Below are positions 34,563 to 43,817 of a stretch of DNA of 58,571 nt, one piece after another; the stretch's first letter is position 1; every line of letters begins with the position of its first letter. The stretch is from an uncultured Bacilli bacterium (GTDB lineage: Bacteria; Bacillota_I; Bacilli_A; RF39; UBA660). The DNA lies in assembly GCA_944363715.1 (NCBI GenBank), contig CALVUX010000012.1, positions 1 through 58,571 of the forward strand, given 5' to 3'. Below the pieces are notes generated by a model. The model was not told the origin of the DNA. It saw nothing but the letters and a program-made list of their open reading frames with translations, and did not search any database. The position numbers and the translations under genes are program-made.

Positions 34563-35180
34563 ATGGCAAGAGTTAAGAATGGAGCAGTTACAAAAGCTCG
34601 TCATAAGAAAGTATTAAAACAAGCTAAAGGATACTTTGGTAGTAAACATAGACTTTATAAGAGTGCTAAAGAACAATTAATGCATTCTGGTCAATATGCT
34701 TTTAGAGATAGAAAGCAAAAGAAAAGAGAATTTAGAAAATTATGGATAACTAGAATTAATGCAGCATGTAGAGAAAATGGTATTAGTTATTCTAGATTTA
34801 TAGAAGGATTAAATAAAGCAGGTGTTGAAGTTAACCGTAAAATGTTAAGTGAGATTGCTATTAATGATCCTAAAGCATTTACTGAATTAGTTGAAGTAGC
34901 TAAAAAAGGTAAAGAAGGTAAAATAAAAGTAAATGAAGTTAAATCTACTAATGAGGTAACTGTTAAGAGTAATAGCACTAAAGAAGGAGTAAAGACTACT
35001 GAGAAGAAAGCTACAACTAAGAAAGAAACTGCTAAGAAAGAGACTAAAAAAGAAGAGAAAACTGAAGTTAAAGACTATAGTAAAATGACAGTTGCAGAAC
35101 TTAAAGAAATTGCTAAAGAAAAAGGTATTGCAACTACAGGTATGAAAAAAGCTGATATAATTGAAGCTTTAAAAAAATAA
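34563..35180 (+). CDS. rplT: 50S ribosomal protein L20 with C-terminal SAP/Rho_N-like extension
   Basis: Residues 1 to about 119 are a normal L20 ([63 protein letters not shown]). About 86 extra residues follow: a Lys/Thr/Glu linker (120-170), then a compact helical domain (171-205) with [18 protein letters not shown] and [15 protein letters not shown]. That pattern resembles Rho N-terminal/SAP-type nucleic-acid-binding helices. Ribosomal protein S2, encoded next, ends in almost the same domain (31 of 35 residues identical). L20 also represses this operon through its leader, so the added domain could affect regulation as well as ribosome contacts. Confidence 0.93.
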   Translation: MARVKNGAVTKARHKKVLKQAKGYFGSKHRLYKSAKEQLMHSGQYAFRDRKQKKREFRKLWITRINAACRENGISYSRFIEGLNKAGVEVNRKMLSEIAINDPKAFTELVEVAKKGKEGKIKVNEVKSTNEVTVKSNSTKEGVKTTEKKATTKKETAKKETKKEEKTEVKDYSKMTVAELKEIAKEKGIATTGMKKADIIEALKK

Positions 35181-35193
35181 ACATATTTTGGGA

Positions 35194-35224
35194 TTGAATT
35201 ATCTAGTGCTGACTATAGTATAAT
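35194..35224 (+). promoter_or_regulatory. Probable rpsB promoter
   Basis: TATAAT lies at 35219-35224 with TTGAAT at 35194-35199, a rather long 19-nt spacing. It would start the rpsB-tsf transcript about 50 nt before rpsB. Confidence 0.5.
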
Positions 35225-35278
35225 CAGTGATAATTTTTAGAACAAAATAGAAGATTAAAACGAAAAGGAGATTAAAAT

Positions 35279-36235
35279 ATGAGCGTAGTATCAATGAATT
35301 ATTTATTAGAAGCAGGTGTTCAATTTGGACATCAAAAAAGAAGATGGAATCCTAAGATGGGAGAGTACATCTATACAACTAGAGATGATATTTATATTAT
35401 CGATTTACAAAAAACATCTAAATGTTTAGATAAAGCATATGAAGCTTTAAAGACAATAGCAGAAGATGGAGGAAAAGTTCTATTTGTTGGAACTAAGAAA
35501 CAAGCTCAAGAAGCTGCTGAAGAGAGTGCTGTTAGAACTAATATGTACTTTGTTAATGAAAGATGGTTAGGTGGTACATTAACTAACTTTAGAACTATTA
35601 GATCAAGAGTTAGAAGAATGGAACAAATCGAAAAAATGGAAGAAGATGGAACATTCGATGCATTACCTAAGAAAGAAGTAATTGGTCTTAAGAAAGAGTA
35701 TGAAAAACTTAATAAGAACTTAAGAGGAATTAGAGATATGAAAAAACTTCCTCAAGCTTTAGTTATAGTTGATCCTAAAAAAGAAGAGATTGCTATTAAA
35801 GAAGCTAGAATCTTAAATATTCCTGTATTTGGTGTAGTTGATACAAACTGTGATCCAGATATGGTTGATTATGTTATTCCTGGTAATGATGATGCTGTAA
35901 GAAGTGTTAAATTACTTATTGGAGCTTTAACTAATGCTATTGCAGAAGTTAATGGTAATGAAGTAATTGATTATGTTACTGAAGAAGATAAAGCTAAGAA
36001 AGATAGAAAAGAAGCTAAGAAGGAAGTAAAGAAAGAGACTAGAAAAGAAACTAAAAAAGAAGTTAAAGTAGAAGAGAAAAAAGAAGTAGTAGAAGAAAAG
36101 AAAGAATCTACTAAAGAGGAAACAGTTGATTATAGTAAAATGACAGTTGCTGAGTTAAAAGAAATTGCTAAATCTAAAAATATTTCTACAACTGGTATGA
36201 AAAAAGCTGACATTATAGAAGCTTTATCAAAGTAA
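35279..36235 (+). CDS. rpsB: 30S ribosomal protein S2 with C-terminal SAP/Rho_N-like extension
   Basis: Residues 1 to about 235 form a complete S2 ([68 protein letters not shown]). A charged linker of Lys/Glu repeats (about 238-283) follows, then the domain [18 protein letters not shown] and [15 protein letters not shown] (284-318), shared with L20. S2 sits on the solvent side of the 30S near the mRNA exit, so the added domain would hang near mRNA or the S1 site. Normal S2 ends near residue 240-250. Confidence 0.94.
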   Translation: MSVVSMNYLLEAGVQFGHQKRRWNPKMGEYIYTTRDDIYIIDLQKTSKCLDKAYEALKTIAEDGGKVLFVGTKKQAQEAAEESAVRTNMYFVNERWLGGTLTNFRTIRSRVRRMEQIEKMEEDGTFDALPKKEVIGLKKEYEKLNKNLRGIRDMKKLPQALVIVDPKKEEIAIKEARILNIPVFGVVDTNCDPDMVDYVIPGNDDAVRSVKLLIGALTNAIAEVNGNEVIDYVTEEDKAKKDRKEAKKEVKKETRKETKKEVKVEEKKEVVEEKKESTKEETVDYSKMTVAELKEIAKSKNISTTGMKKADIIEALSK

Positions 36236-36239
36236 GATA

Positions 36240-36268
36240 GGAAGGAGGGAGGGAATCTCCTTCCTTTT
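36240..36268 (+). terminator. Terminator or attenuator between rpsB and tsf
   Basis: GGAAGGA (36240-36246) pairs with TCCTTCC (36258-36264) and is followed by TTTT. It lies in the 61-nt gap and would lower tsf expression relative to rpsB. Confidence 0.7.
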
Positions 36269-36296
36269 GTATAAAAATAGAAAGGATGAATAAATT

Positions 36297-37175
36297 ATGT
36301 TTAAAGCAAGTGATGTAAAAGAATTAAGAGATAAGACTGGAGCAGGAATGCTTGATTGTAAGAAAGCATTAGAAGCTTGTAATGGTAATATGGATGAGGC
36401 TGTTGATTGGTTAAGAGAAAAAGGTATTAGTAAGGCTGCTAAGAAAGAATCTAGAGTTGCTGCAGAAGGTTTATGTAAGATAGAAGTTAAAGATAATAAA
36501 GCAGTTATATTAGAAGTTAATTCTGAGACTGACTTTGTTGCTAAGAATGAAGAATTTGTTAACTTTGTTAATTATTTAGCAGATACTATCATCAATAATG
36601 ATTTAAAGACTAGAGAAGATGTGCTAGCTTTTGATGATAATGGAGAGACTGTAGAAGCTAAGTTAGTTAGTTTAACTGCTAAAATAGGAGAAAAAATATC
36701 TTTTAGAAGATGTGAATTAGTAGAGAAAACTGATAGCGGGGTATTTGGTAGTTACTTACATATGGGAGGTAAAATTGGTGCTTTAGTAGTGTTAGAAAAT
36801 ACTACAGAGAACATCGCCAAAGACGTTGCTATGCATGTTGCAGCAATGGCTCCTGTTTGTGTAGATAGAGATAGTGTTCCAAGTGATATGGTAGAACATG
36901 AATCTAAAGTAATTAAAGAACAAGTTATGAATGAAGGTAAACCTGCAGAAATAGCTGAAAAAATGGTTACTGGTAGATTAAATAAATTCTATAAAGAGAT
37001 TTGTTTAGAAGAACAAGCATTTATTAAAGATTCTAATGTTACAGTAGGTTCTTATGTTAAGAATAATGGAGGTTCTATTGTATCTATGATTCGTTATGCT
37101 GTTGGAGAAGGTATTGAGAAAAAAGAAGAGAACTTTGCTGATGAAGTAATGAGTCAAATAAATGCTGCTAAATAG
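36297..37175 (+). CDS. tsf: Elongation factor Ts
   Basis: This 292-residue EF-Ts has the N-terminal UBA-like motif VKELRDKTGAGMLDCKKAL and the core with ILEVNSETDFVAKNEEF. MHVAAMAPVC and the usual C-terminal dimerisation part follow. It exchanges GDP for GTP on EF-Tu. It is found after rpsB in most bacteria. There is no extra C-terminal domain here, unlike S2. Confidence 0.96.
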   Translation: MFKASDVKELRDKTGAGMLDCKKALEACNGNMDEAVDWLREKGISKAAKKESRVAAEGLCKIEVKDNKAVILEVNSETDFVAKNEEFVNFVNYLADTIINNDLKTREDVLAFDDNGETVEAKLVSLTAKIGEKISFRRCELVEKTDSGVFGSYLHMGGKIGALVVLENTTENIAKDVAMHVAAMAPVCVDRDSVPSDMVEHESKVIKEQVMNEGKPAEIAEKMVTGRLNKFYKEICLEEQAFIKDSNVTVGSYVKNNGGSIVSMIRYAVGEGIEKKEENFADEVMSQINAAK

Positions 37176-37197
37176 TTATTAGTAGATAAAACCCAAA

Positions 37198-37224
37198 AAA
37201 AATACTAGAAACTCTAGTATTTTT
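37198..37224 (+). terminator. Terminator after tsf
   Basis: A 12-bp perfect stem (37198-37209 with 37213-37224) has a three-base loop and ends in a run of five T. Confidence 0.9.
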
Positions 37225-37237
37225 CTTTGAGTTATGT

Positions 37238-37243
37238 TATAAT
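37238..37243 (+). promoter_or_regulatory. -10 box for typA
   Basis: TATAAT lies 28 nt before the typA start. The expected -35 position overlaps the preceding terminator and has no good match. Confidence 0.5.
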
Positions 37244-37270
37244 TTAGAACGTATTTTGGAGTGTGATAGT

Positions 37271-39085
37271 ATGAAAAAAAGAAATGTAGCGATTATTGCT
37301 CATGTCGATCATGGTAAAACTACATTAGTAGATGGTATTTTAAAAACATCTGGTATGTTTCGTGATAATGAAGATGTAAGTAATGTATCAATGGATTCTA
37401 ATGCTTTAGAGAAAGAACGTGGTATTACAATTCTTGCTAAAACAACAGCTTTAGACTATAACGGTTATCGTATTAATATTCTTGATACTCCTGGTCATGC
37501 TGACTTTGGAGGAGAAGTTGAACGAATTATGAATATGGTTGATGGTGTTATCCTTGTTGTTGATGCTTATGAAGGTGCTATGCCTCAGACTAGATTTGTT
37601 TTAAAGAAAGCTTTTGAAGCAGGGGTTAAGCCTATTGTAGTTATCAATAAAGTAGATAAACCTAGTGCAAGATGTAGTGCTGTTGTTGATGAAGTTCTTG
37701 ATTTATTCATTGAATTAGGTGCTGATGAAGAACAACTTGATTTCCCTGTAGTTTATGCTAGTGCTTTAAATGAGACTTGTAGTTTAAGTGATGATATAAG
37801 TACACAGAAAAAAGGTTTTGAACCATTACTTGACTTAATAATTGATAAGATTCCTGCACCTACTGGAGATAATACTAAACCATTACAATTTCAACCTGCA
37901 TTACTTGACTATAATGAATTTGTAGGACGTATTGGTATAGGTCGTGTTCATAATGGAATCATTAAAACAGGTGAGATGGTTAGTTGTATTAGATTAGATG
38001 GTTCTGTTAAGAACTTTAGAATTCAAAAATTATTTGGTTATTATGGTTATAATCGTATAGAAATAGAGAGTGCTGAAGCAGGAGATATTGTTGCTATTGC
38101 AGGTCTTGCTGATATATCAGTAGGAGAGACTATCTGTAATATGGGAGATAATTTACCTTTACCTATTTTACATATAGATGAACCAACTCTACAAATGACT
38201 TTTGGTACTAATAGTAGTCCTTTTGTAGGTTGTGATGGTAAAATCTTAACAGCTCGTAAGATAGAAGAAAGATTAATTCGTGAGACTCAAAAAGATGTTT
38301 CTTTAAGAGTAGAGCCTGCCGGAAGTGATAGCTTCCTTGTTTCAGGTCGTGGTGAGTTACATCTTGGTATTTTAATAGAAAATATGAGAAGAGAGGGTTT
38401 TGAACTTGAAGTTTCTAAACCTAAAGTAATTATTAAAGAAATAGATGGAATTAAGTGTGAACCTTGGGAAGAGTTACAAATAGAAGTGCCAGAAGATGTT
38501 GTTGGTAGTGTTATTGAACATTTAGGTACTCGTGGTGGAGTAATGGAGAATATGACTAACTTTGAAAATCAAGTTAGGCTTAACTATAGTATTCCATCTC
38601 GTGGACTTATTGGCTTTTCTACAGACTTTATGACTATGACTAAGGGATATGGAATTATGAATCACACCTTTAGTTCCTATAAACCATATGAAAACGTTGA
38701 TATTGGAGAACGTAAACTAGGAGTTTTAGTTTCTGTTGAAAATGGAAACTCTACAGCTTATGCAATTGGTAATCTAGAAGATAGAGGTACTATGTTTATT
38801 GAACCTGGTACTGAAGTATATGAAGGTATGATAATAGGTGAATGTAATAGAGATAATGACCTTGCAGTTAATGTTGTTAAAGGTAAACAACTAACAAATA
38901 TGCGTGCTGCAGGAAGTGATCATACTGTAGTCTTAAAAAGACCTCGTCCTATTACCTTAGAATATGCACTTGACTATATTAATTCTGATGAATTAGTTGA
39001 AGTTACTCCTAACTTTATTAGACTTAGAAAACGTATTTTAAATACAGAAGAGAGAAAAAAGGCAGATGCTAAGAAAAATAAATAA
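37271..39085 (+). CDS. typA: Ribosome-associated GTPase TypA/BipA
   Basis: This translational GTPase of about 604 residues has G1 AHVDHGKTTL, G2 region EKERGITILAK, G3 DTPGHADFGGEVER and G4 NKVD. The C-terminal BipA part includes GRGELHLGILIENMRREGFE. It resembles EF-G and LepA and acts in 50S assembly and stress adaptation. GGAG at 37257-37260 supports ATG 37271 (MKKRNVAIIAH) over the earlier ATG 37256. Confidence 0.96.
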   Translation: MKKRNVAIIAHVDHGKTTLVDGILKTSGMFRDNEDVSNVSMDSNALEKERGITILAKTTALDYNGYRINILDTPGHADFGGEVERIMNMVDGVILVVDAYEGAMPQTRFVLKKAFEAGVKPIVVINKVDKPSARCSAVVDEVLDLFIELGADEEQLDFPVVYASALNETCSLSDDISTQKKGFEPLLDLIIDKIPAPTGDNTKPLQFQPALLDYNEFVGRIGIGRVHNGIIKTGEMVSCIRLDGSVKNFRIQKLFGYYGYNRIEIESAEAGDIVAIAGLADISVGETICNMGDNLPLPILHIDEPTLQMTFGTNSSPFVGCDGKILTARKIEERLIRETQKDVSLRVEPAGSDSFLVSGRGELHLGILIENMRREGFELEVSKPKVIIKEIDGIKCEPWEELQIEVPEDVVGSVIEHLGTRGGVMENMTNFENQVRLNYSIPSRGLIGFSTDFMTMTKGYGIMNHTFSSYKPYENVDIGERKLGVLVSVENGNSTAYAIGNLEDRGTMFIEPGTEVYEGMIIGECNRDNDLAVNVVKGKQLTNMRAAGSDHTVVLKRPRPITLEYALDYINSDELVEVTPNFIRLRKRILNTEERKKADAKKNK

Positions 39086-39097
39086 TAGAAAATAAAA

Positions 39098-39128
39098 AAA
39101 AGACTTTGGTGTTTTGCCAAAGTCTTTT
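39098..39128. terminator. Bidirectional terminator between typA and the thioredoxin lipoprotein gene
   Basis: A 12-bp perfect stem (39098-39109 with 39117-39128) has A-rich and T-rich flanks and serves the two converging genes. Confidence 0.9.
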
Positions 39129-39534
39129 AACTATCTATTTTTTCTAAAAATTCTTCAATTTTCTCATTAGATACCGCTCCATTTATTTTATGACTAGTTT
39201 CTTTTCCATCTTCAAAATATAAAACAGTAGGAGTACCACTTACACTTGTTGTCAACTCATTAAATTTTTTAGCTTCTTCTTCAGTTAAATTATATAAATT
39301 AATAGAATAAGCTTCTTTGTCATTCGTCTTTAAAACTGCTTTAAATCTTGGTGAGAATTCTTCACAGTGAGAACATCCTGTTTGAACAACTTCTAGAATA
39401 AAACTTTCTTTATTATCAATCATTTCTTCTAACTTACTATAATCAATTTCAGTGATAGTATTAGAACTATTACCACAGCCTGTTAGAAATACTATAAATA
39501 TTCCTATTAATAAATATTTTATTTTCTTTTTCAT
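39127..39534 (-). CDS. Thioredoxin-like lipoprotein
   Basis: This 135-residue protein has the lipoprotein signal MKKKIKYLLIGIFIVFLTGC (lipobox LTGC, Cys20). The thioredoxin domain has active site CSHC in VVQTGCSHCEEF and cis-Pro loop GTPTV. It is anchored outside the membrane and would exchange disulfides of exported proteins. It is divergently oriented to the surface locus starting at 39648, whose products have many cysteines, so a folding role for that machine is a reasonable inference. Gram-positive anaerobes otherwise have few exported disulfides. Confidence 0.85.
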   Translation of the reverse strand: MKKKIKYLLIGIFIVFLTGCGNSSNTITEIDYSKLEEMIDNKESFILEVVQTGCSHCEEFSPRFKAVLKTNDKEAYSINLYNLTEEEAKKFNELTTSVSGTPTVLYFEDGKETSHKINGAVSNEKIEEFLEKIDS

Positions 39535-39556
39535 TTTATCACTACTTTCCTTAAGT

Positions 39557-39586
39557 ATTATAGCACTGTTTAGATAATAAAAACAA
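39557..39586 (-). promoter_or_regulatory. Promoter of the thioredoxin-like lipoprotein gene
   Basis: On the minus strand TTGTTT (39586-39581), 18 nt, then TATAAT (39562-39557). The start codon follows about 23 nt further on. Confidence 0.65.
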
Positions 39587-39623
39587 CTTTTTACTTTTCA
39601 AATTTATTATTTTAGTCTATACT

Positions 39624-39629
39624 TATAAT
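39624..39629 (+). promoter_or_regulatory. -10 box at the head of the surface/secretion locus
   Basis: TATAAT lies 19 nt before ATG 39648, with the ribosome site AAAGGGG between. No clear -35 is present. It probably starts the long transcript of the Tad/T4SS-like genes. Confidence 0.5.
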
Positions 39630-39647
39630 AGTAAAGGGGTGTAGCCT

Positions 39648-41183
39648 ATGATACTTAGAAAACCATATGCTCTTTTAATACAATACTTTCAAAGAATTCA
39701 TTTAGTGCTTATATTACTTAGTGCCTATATATTTTATAAAATAATTACTTTACGTGATTTTGTTGCTAATTTCTTGGAGACTGAAAGTTATAATGCTTAT
39801 TATGAACCTATTAGTGATTATATTAATCCGTTACTCTTAATTACTATAATTGCCGTGGTTATTGTGAGTATAGTTTTAGTTGTTCTTTTGAGATATAAAA
39901 AGAAACCTTGGAAGATTTATTTACTTCCAATTTTAGAATATACTTTTATGTTTGGAATCTTATTATATGTTAGAAGTTATTTTACAGGGTATACTGAGTT
40001 ATCTACAATTACACCAATAATGGCAGGACGTGACTTATTAAATATTATTTATTTGCCACAATATGTTATCTTTATTATTTTTGGTATTAGATTTTTAGGT
40101 ATTGACCTTAAAAAGTTTGGCTTTAAAGAGGATGAAGAGTACTTAGATATAAAAGAAGAAGACCGTGAAGAGTTTGAAGTAAATATTGAATTTGATAAAG
40201 ATAAGATAACAAGAAATTTTAAAAAATTTATTAGACATGCTAAATATCTTTATTATGAACATCGTCTTGTATGTAATACAATAATAATAATTCTTTTTGT
40301 CTCTATTACAGGCTATACTTATTATTACTTTGGAATTTTACATAGGACTTATCAAGAAGGAAATACTTTTTCTGCTAATTACTATGATATAACAGTTAAT
40401 TCTAGTTACTTAACTAACAAAGATAGCCGTGGTACAGTTATTAGTGATAAACAGAACTATCTTGTTATAAATGTTACTGTTAAGAATGAGGCTTCTAAAC
40501 GTGGTATTAATTTAGATAGGTTTAGAATCATGAATAAAAATAATGAGTTTCATTATGTTACTAGAGAATATGAAAATTTTGCAGATTTAGGTAATGCTTA
40601 TAATAATAAAGACTTAGATACAGGAGATGAGACAACTTTTATTTTAGTTTATAAAGTTCCTAAGGATTTAGATTCAAGTAAATTTGTTTTATATTATCCT
40701 GATGTTTCTAATAAAGTCCTTTTAAAAAAGATAAAACTTAATGTTCAAGATGTTAGTGATGTTAAAACAGTTCAAGAAGTTAATCTTAATGAAACGATGA
40801 AGTTTCCAACTGGTGATAATTTAACTATAACTAATGTTAATTTAACTAATTCTACTACTTATGGTGCTTATAGTTGTAGTGGTAGTAGTTGTGGTCCAAG
40901 AGATTTAACTCTTTCTGTTTCTAATGGTAAAATATTGGAATTAAGCTTTACTAGTAACAGTTTTACAGGAGAAAGTTTTGTTGACTTTTCTAGTATATAT
41001 GCTAAAATAAATTATAAGAATACTAGTGGTGAAAATGAGCAGATTTTAACTAATAGTTTGGTTTCTCTTGATTATTTTGGTAATTATGCATATTTTAGAA
41101 TTCCTGATGATATAGATGTATCTAGCAAAGTGAGTTTAGAGTTTACTTTTAGAAATAAGAGATATGTTTATAATTTAGTATAG
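39648..41183 (+). CDS. Multi-helix membrane protein with extracellular DUF4352-like domain
   Basis: This 511-residue protein has four hydrophobic helices in the first 150 residues, a charged cytoplasmic stretch (about 155-205, rich in Glu/Asp/Lys), a fifth helix (about 209-228) and a 280-residue outer region. Outer strands such as YLVINVTVKNEASKRGINLDRF and the later ETTFILVYKVP resemble the Ig-like DUF4352 fold, followed by a second beta-rich part containing YSCSGSSCGP. It is the first gene of the secretion locus, six to twelve nt before the next. I know no named family for the full architecture; it could be a platform or assembly factor. Confidence 0.6.
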   Translation: MILRKPYALLIQYFQRIHLVLILLSAYIFYKIITLRDFVANFLETESYNAYYEPISDYINPLLLITIIAVVIVSIVLVVLLRYKKKPWKIYLLPILEYTFMFGILLYVRSYFTGYTELSTITPIMAGRDLLNIIYLPQYVIFIIFGIRFLGIDLKKFGFKEDEEYLDIKEEDREEFEVNIEFDKDKITRNFKKFIRHAKYLYYEHRLVCNTIIIILFVSITGYTYYYFGILHRTYQEGNTFSANYYDITVNSSYLTNKDSRGTVISDKQNYLVINVTVKNEASKRGINLDRFRIMNKNNEFHYVTREYENFADLGNAYNNKDLDTGDETTFILVYKVPKDLDSSKFVLYYPDVSNKVLLKKIKLNVQDVSDVKTVQEVNLNETMKFPTGDNLTITNVNLTNSTTYGAYSCSGSSCGPRDLTLSVSNGKILELSFTSNSFTGESFVDFSSIYAKINYKNTSGENEQILTNSLVSLDYFGNYAYFRIPDDIDVSSKVSLEFTFRNKRYVYNLV

Positions 41184-41194
41184 AAAGGGTGTTA

Positions 41195-43015
41195 ATGATG
41201 AATAAAAAGAAAATTATAAGGATAGTTGTAGTAGTTTTAGTAGTACTTTTAGTATTAGCAATTTTATATTTTGCTTTCTATTATCCAAATAAAGTATTTA
41301 AGGATAATGAAAAAAAGTTTATTGCAGCTGGAGAAAGATATTATCAGATAAATAAAAACTATTTACCCAATCAAGAAGGAAGAGTTTTGACTGTTAATCT
41401 TGGTACTTTAATAAAAGAAGATTATCTTGATGATATATATATTCCTTATTCTAAAAAAGTTTGTGATTTGAATGAGTCTACTGTTAAAGCGATCAAAAAA
41501 GATGGGGAGTTTCAATATTATACCTATTTAAAATGTGGTAATTATGAATCTTCTACTGATCATGAAGGACCTGTTATAACTTTAAATGGTGATAGTACTA
41601 TTAATTTAAATAAAGGTGATGAATATAAAGAACCAGGTGTTAAAAGTGTAGTTGACGATACTGATGGTAATTTAAACGTTGATGATGTTACGATTAAAGG
41701 AGAAGTTGATACTAATACTGTTGGTACTTATGAAATTACTTATAGTGCTAGTGATAGTTTAAATAATAAAAGTGAAGTTAAAAGAAAAGTAGTTGTAGAA
41801 GAATCACTAAGTAATGTCGTTAGGGAAGCGACTAGTGATACTAATGGATACTATAAAGGTGATGCTTTAAATAATTATGTAATGTTTAATAATATGACAT
41901 TTAGAATAGTTAAGATAAATAGTAATAATACAGTTACAATTGCTAGTGATGAAGTACTTGCTAATGTTGATTATACTAATGATGGTAGATTTGCTGATAG
42001 TTCATTAGATTCTTGGTTAAATGATTATTTCTATAATCTTTTAGAAAGTAAATATAAAAAAATAATTACTTCTTCTAAATGGTGTGATGATGTATTAAGT
42101 GCTGATAATTATATGGCTACTGAGTGTAGTAGAAGTAGTGCTAAGAGAAATGTTGGTATTTTATCTATTCAAGATTATAATAATACTTTAGCAGATGATA
42201 TAAGCTTTTTAGATTTTGGTGGAATTGTTTGGTATGCTAATTTAGATTCTAATAATAATCCTTGGACTATGACAAATCTTTATGATTATCCTTTGAAATC
42301 TGAACCTATGAATCAAGAATATTTATTTAATGTAAGACCTGCAGTTACGTTAAAGAAAAATACTAAAGTGTTAAGTGGAGATGGTAGTGAAGCAGATCCA
42401 TATATATTAGTAGAAAATGACAGTGCTAGAAGAAATACTTTAATTAATGAAAGACAGATTGGTGAATATATTAATTATTCTGGGTATACTTGGAGAATAG
42501 CAGGAATTAATGATGATACTACAGAGATAATTATGACTGGTGTAGTTACTAATGATGATGTTGAACTTCAGATAGGCTATAATAATAGTGGTGCTAAAGT
42601 TTATAATCCTAATAAAAAAGGTAATATTGGTTATCAAGTAATTAATGAAATGACAAAATATGTTTCTACTGATTTATTTACTAAAACAAAAGTAGAAGTT
42701 CCGATTTATAATAATAAAGTTACTTATAAAGGTAAAAAAGATACTAAAACTTATAATAATATAGTTACTATTCCATCTGTATTTGACATTTTTACTGCAA
42801 AGGGTGATAATAGTAGTGATGGAGGTTATTGGTATATTGATTCATCAAAAGAAGATGGTGTAAAAACAGTAATGTATCCCGCTGGTACTGTTACTTATAC
42901 AACTGTTACTGATGATAGAACTGAAGGAGTAAAAATAAAAGCTTATTTAAAGAGTGATGTATTTATTACTGATGGAGATGGAAGCTTAGAACATCCTTAT
43001 ACAATAAGTGATTAA
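41195..43015 (+). CDS. Surface protein with Ig-like (DUF5011) and two DUF6273-like domains
   Basis: This protein of about 606 residues has an N-terminal transmembrane helix (about 8-28) and then a pilin-like segment. An Ig-like DUF5011 domain (about 125-205; GPVITLNGDSTINLNKGDEY, GTYEITYSASDSLNNKS) follows, and then two repeats of a domain beginning NNMTFRIVKIN / SGYTWRIAGIN and ending GDGSEADPYIL / GDGSLEHPYTI. These resemble DUF6273 modules common in surface proteins of gut Firmicutes. The N-terminus (helix followed by FIAAGERYYQINKNYLP) recalls type IV pilin-like subunits. ATG 41195 or 41198 follows AGAAAGGG. It is a likely outer structural component. Confidence 0.65.
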   Translation: MMNKKKIIRIVVVVLVVLLVLAILYFAFYYPNKVFKDNEKKFIAAGERYYQINKNYLPNQEGRVLTVNLGTLIKEDYLDDIYIPYSKKVCDLNESTVKAIKKDGEFQYYTYLKCGNYESSTDHEGPVITLNGDSTINLNKGDEYKEPGVKSVVDDTDGNLNVDDVTIKGEVDTNTVGTYEITYSASDSLNNKSEVKRKVVVEESLSNVVREATSDTNGYYKGDALNNYVMFNNMTFRIVKINSNNTVTIASDEVLANVDYTNDGRFADSSLDSWLNDYFYNLLESKYKKIITSSKWCDDVLSADNYMATECSRSSAKRNVGILSIQDYNNTLADDISFLDFGGIVWYANLDSNNNPWTMTNLYDYPLKSEPMNQEYLFNVRPAVTLKKNTKVLSGDGSEADPYILVENDSARRNTLINERQIGEYINYSGYTWRIAGINDDTTEIIMTGVVTNDDVELQIGYNNSGAKVYNPNKKGNIGYQVINEMTKYVSTDLFTKTKVEVPIYNNKVTYKGKKDTKTYNNIVTIPSVFDIFTAKGDNSSDGGYWYIDSSKEDGVKTVMYPAGTVTYTTVTDDRTEGVKIKAYLKSDVFITDGDGSLEHPYTISD

Positions 43016-43031
43016 TGTTAGGAGAAGTACT

Positions 43032-43817
43032 ATGAATAAAAAATTGATAATAGCTTTAATTATAGTAATCATTATCGTTGCATTTAGTTTGATTTTTGTG
43101 TATTATAGAACTAACTTCAAAACTAGTACGTTTGCTGTTTTGGATGAGACTGATAAAATTAATGATGCTAAAAAATATGGTGATGATGTTGTTGGATGGC
43201 TAAGGGTTGAAGGTACTAATATTGATTTACCTTTAATTAGAGCGGATGAAGATACTGAGCTTTTAAGAGGAGACTATGATTTTGCTTGGACTAATTCTAT
43301 TCCTGATGGTACAGGTAATCGTCCAGCATATATTTCTCATAATATTAGAAATGTATCACGTAATCCTATTGTTGGTGATGATAAGATGACTAGATTTGAA
43401 CAATTGATGTCATTCATTTATCCTTCTTTTGTAAAAGAAAACCAATTTATAGAATTTACTGATAGTGAAGGTGATACTAGTCTTTATAGAGTTTATGCTG
43501 TAGCATTATTAAATGATGATCAGAATGCTTCTTTTAGCGATACTTATACTTCTAGTGAACAGAAAAGATATATAAAGAAAGCTAAGAGAGAAAGCATGTA
43601 TGATATAGATGTAGATGTTAACGAAGATGATTTAATGTTAACACTATTTACTTGCACTAGGTTTTATGGTGCTGATACTAGTTATTCATTTAGAGTGGAT
43701 GCTAGGAAATTAAGGGATGGTGAGGATAAGATATATGCAAAAGTAAAGACTAATGAAAATTATGAGAAAATAAAAGAAAGGATGGAAGAAAAAAATGAAA
43801 ATAGCGAAGAAGTATAA
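43032..43817 (+). CDS. Class B-like sortase
   Basis: This transpeptidase of about 261 residues has an N-terminal membrane anchor (about 5-24). The catalytic His is in YISHNI, the Cys in LTLFTCTRFYG and the Arg in SYSFRVDARKL; the TLxTC context and the long insert between His and Cys fit class B sortases. It covalently joins or anchors proteins carrying a sortase signal. None of the visible neighbours ends with a classic LPxTG-type signal plus helix, so its substrate may be atypical or encoded elsewhere. TAGGAGAAG supports ATG 43032. It overlaps the next gene by 23 nt. Confidence 0.88.
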   Translation: MNKKLIIALIIVIIIVAFSLIFVYYRTNFKTSTFAVLDETDKINDAKKYGDDVVGWLRVEGTNIDLPLIRADEDTELLRGDYDFAWTNSIPDGTGNRPAYISHNIRNVSRNPIVGDDKMTRFEQLMSFIYPSFVKENQFIEFTDSEGDTSLYRVYAVALLNDDQNASFSDTYTSSEQKRYIKKAKRESMYDIDVDVNEDDLMLTLFTCTRFYGADTSYSFRVDARKLRDGEDKIYAKVKTNENYEKIKERMEEKNENSEEV

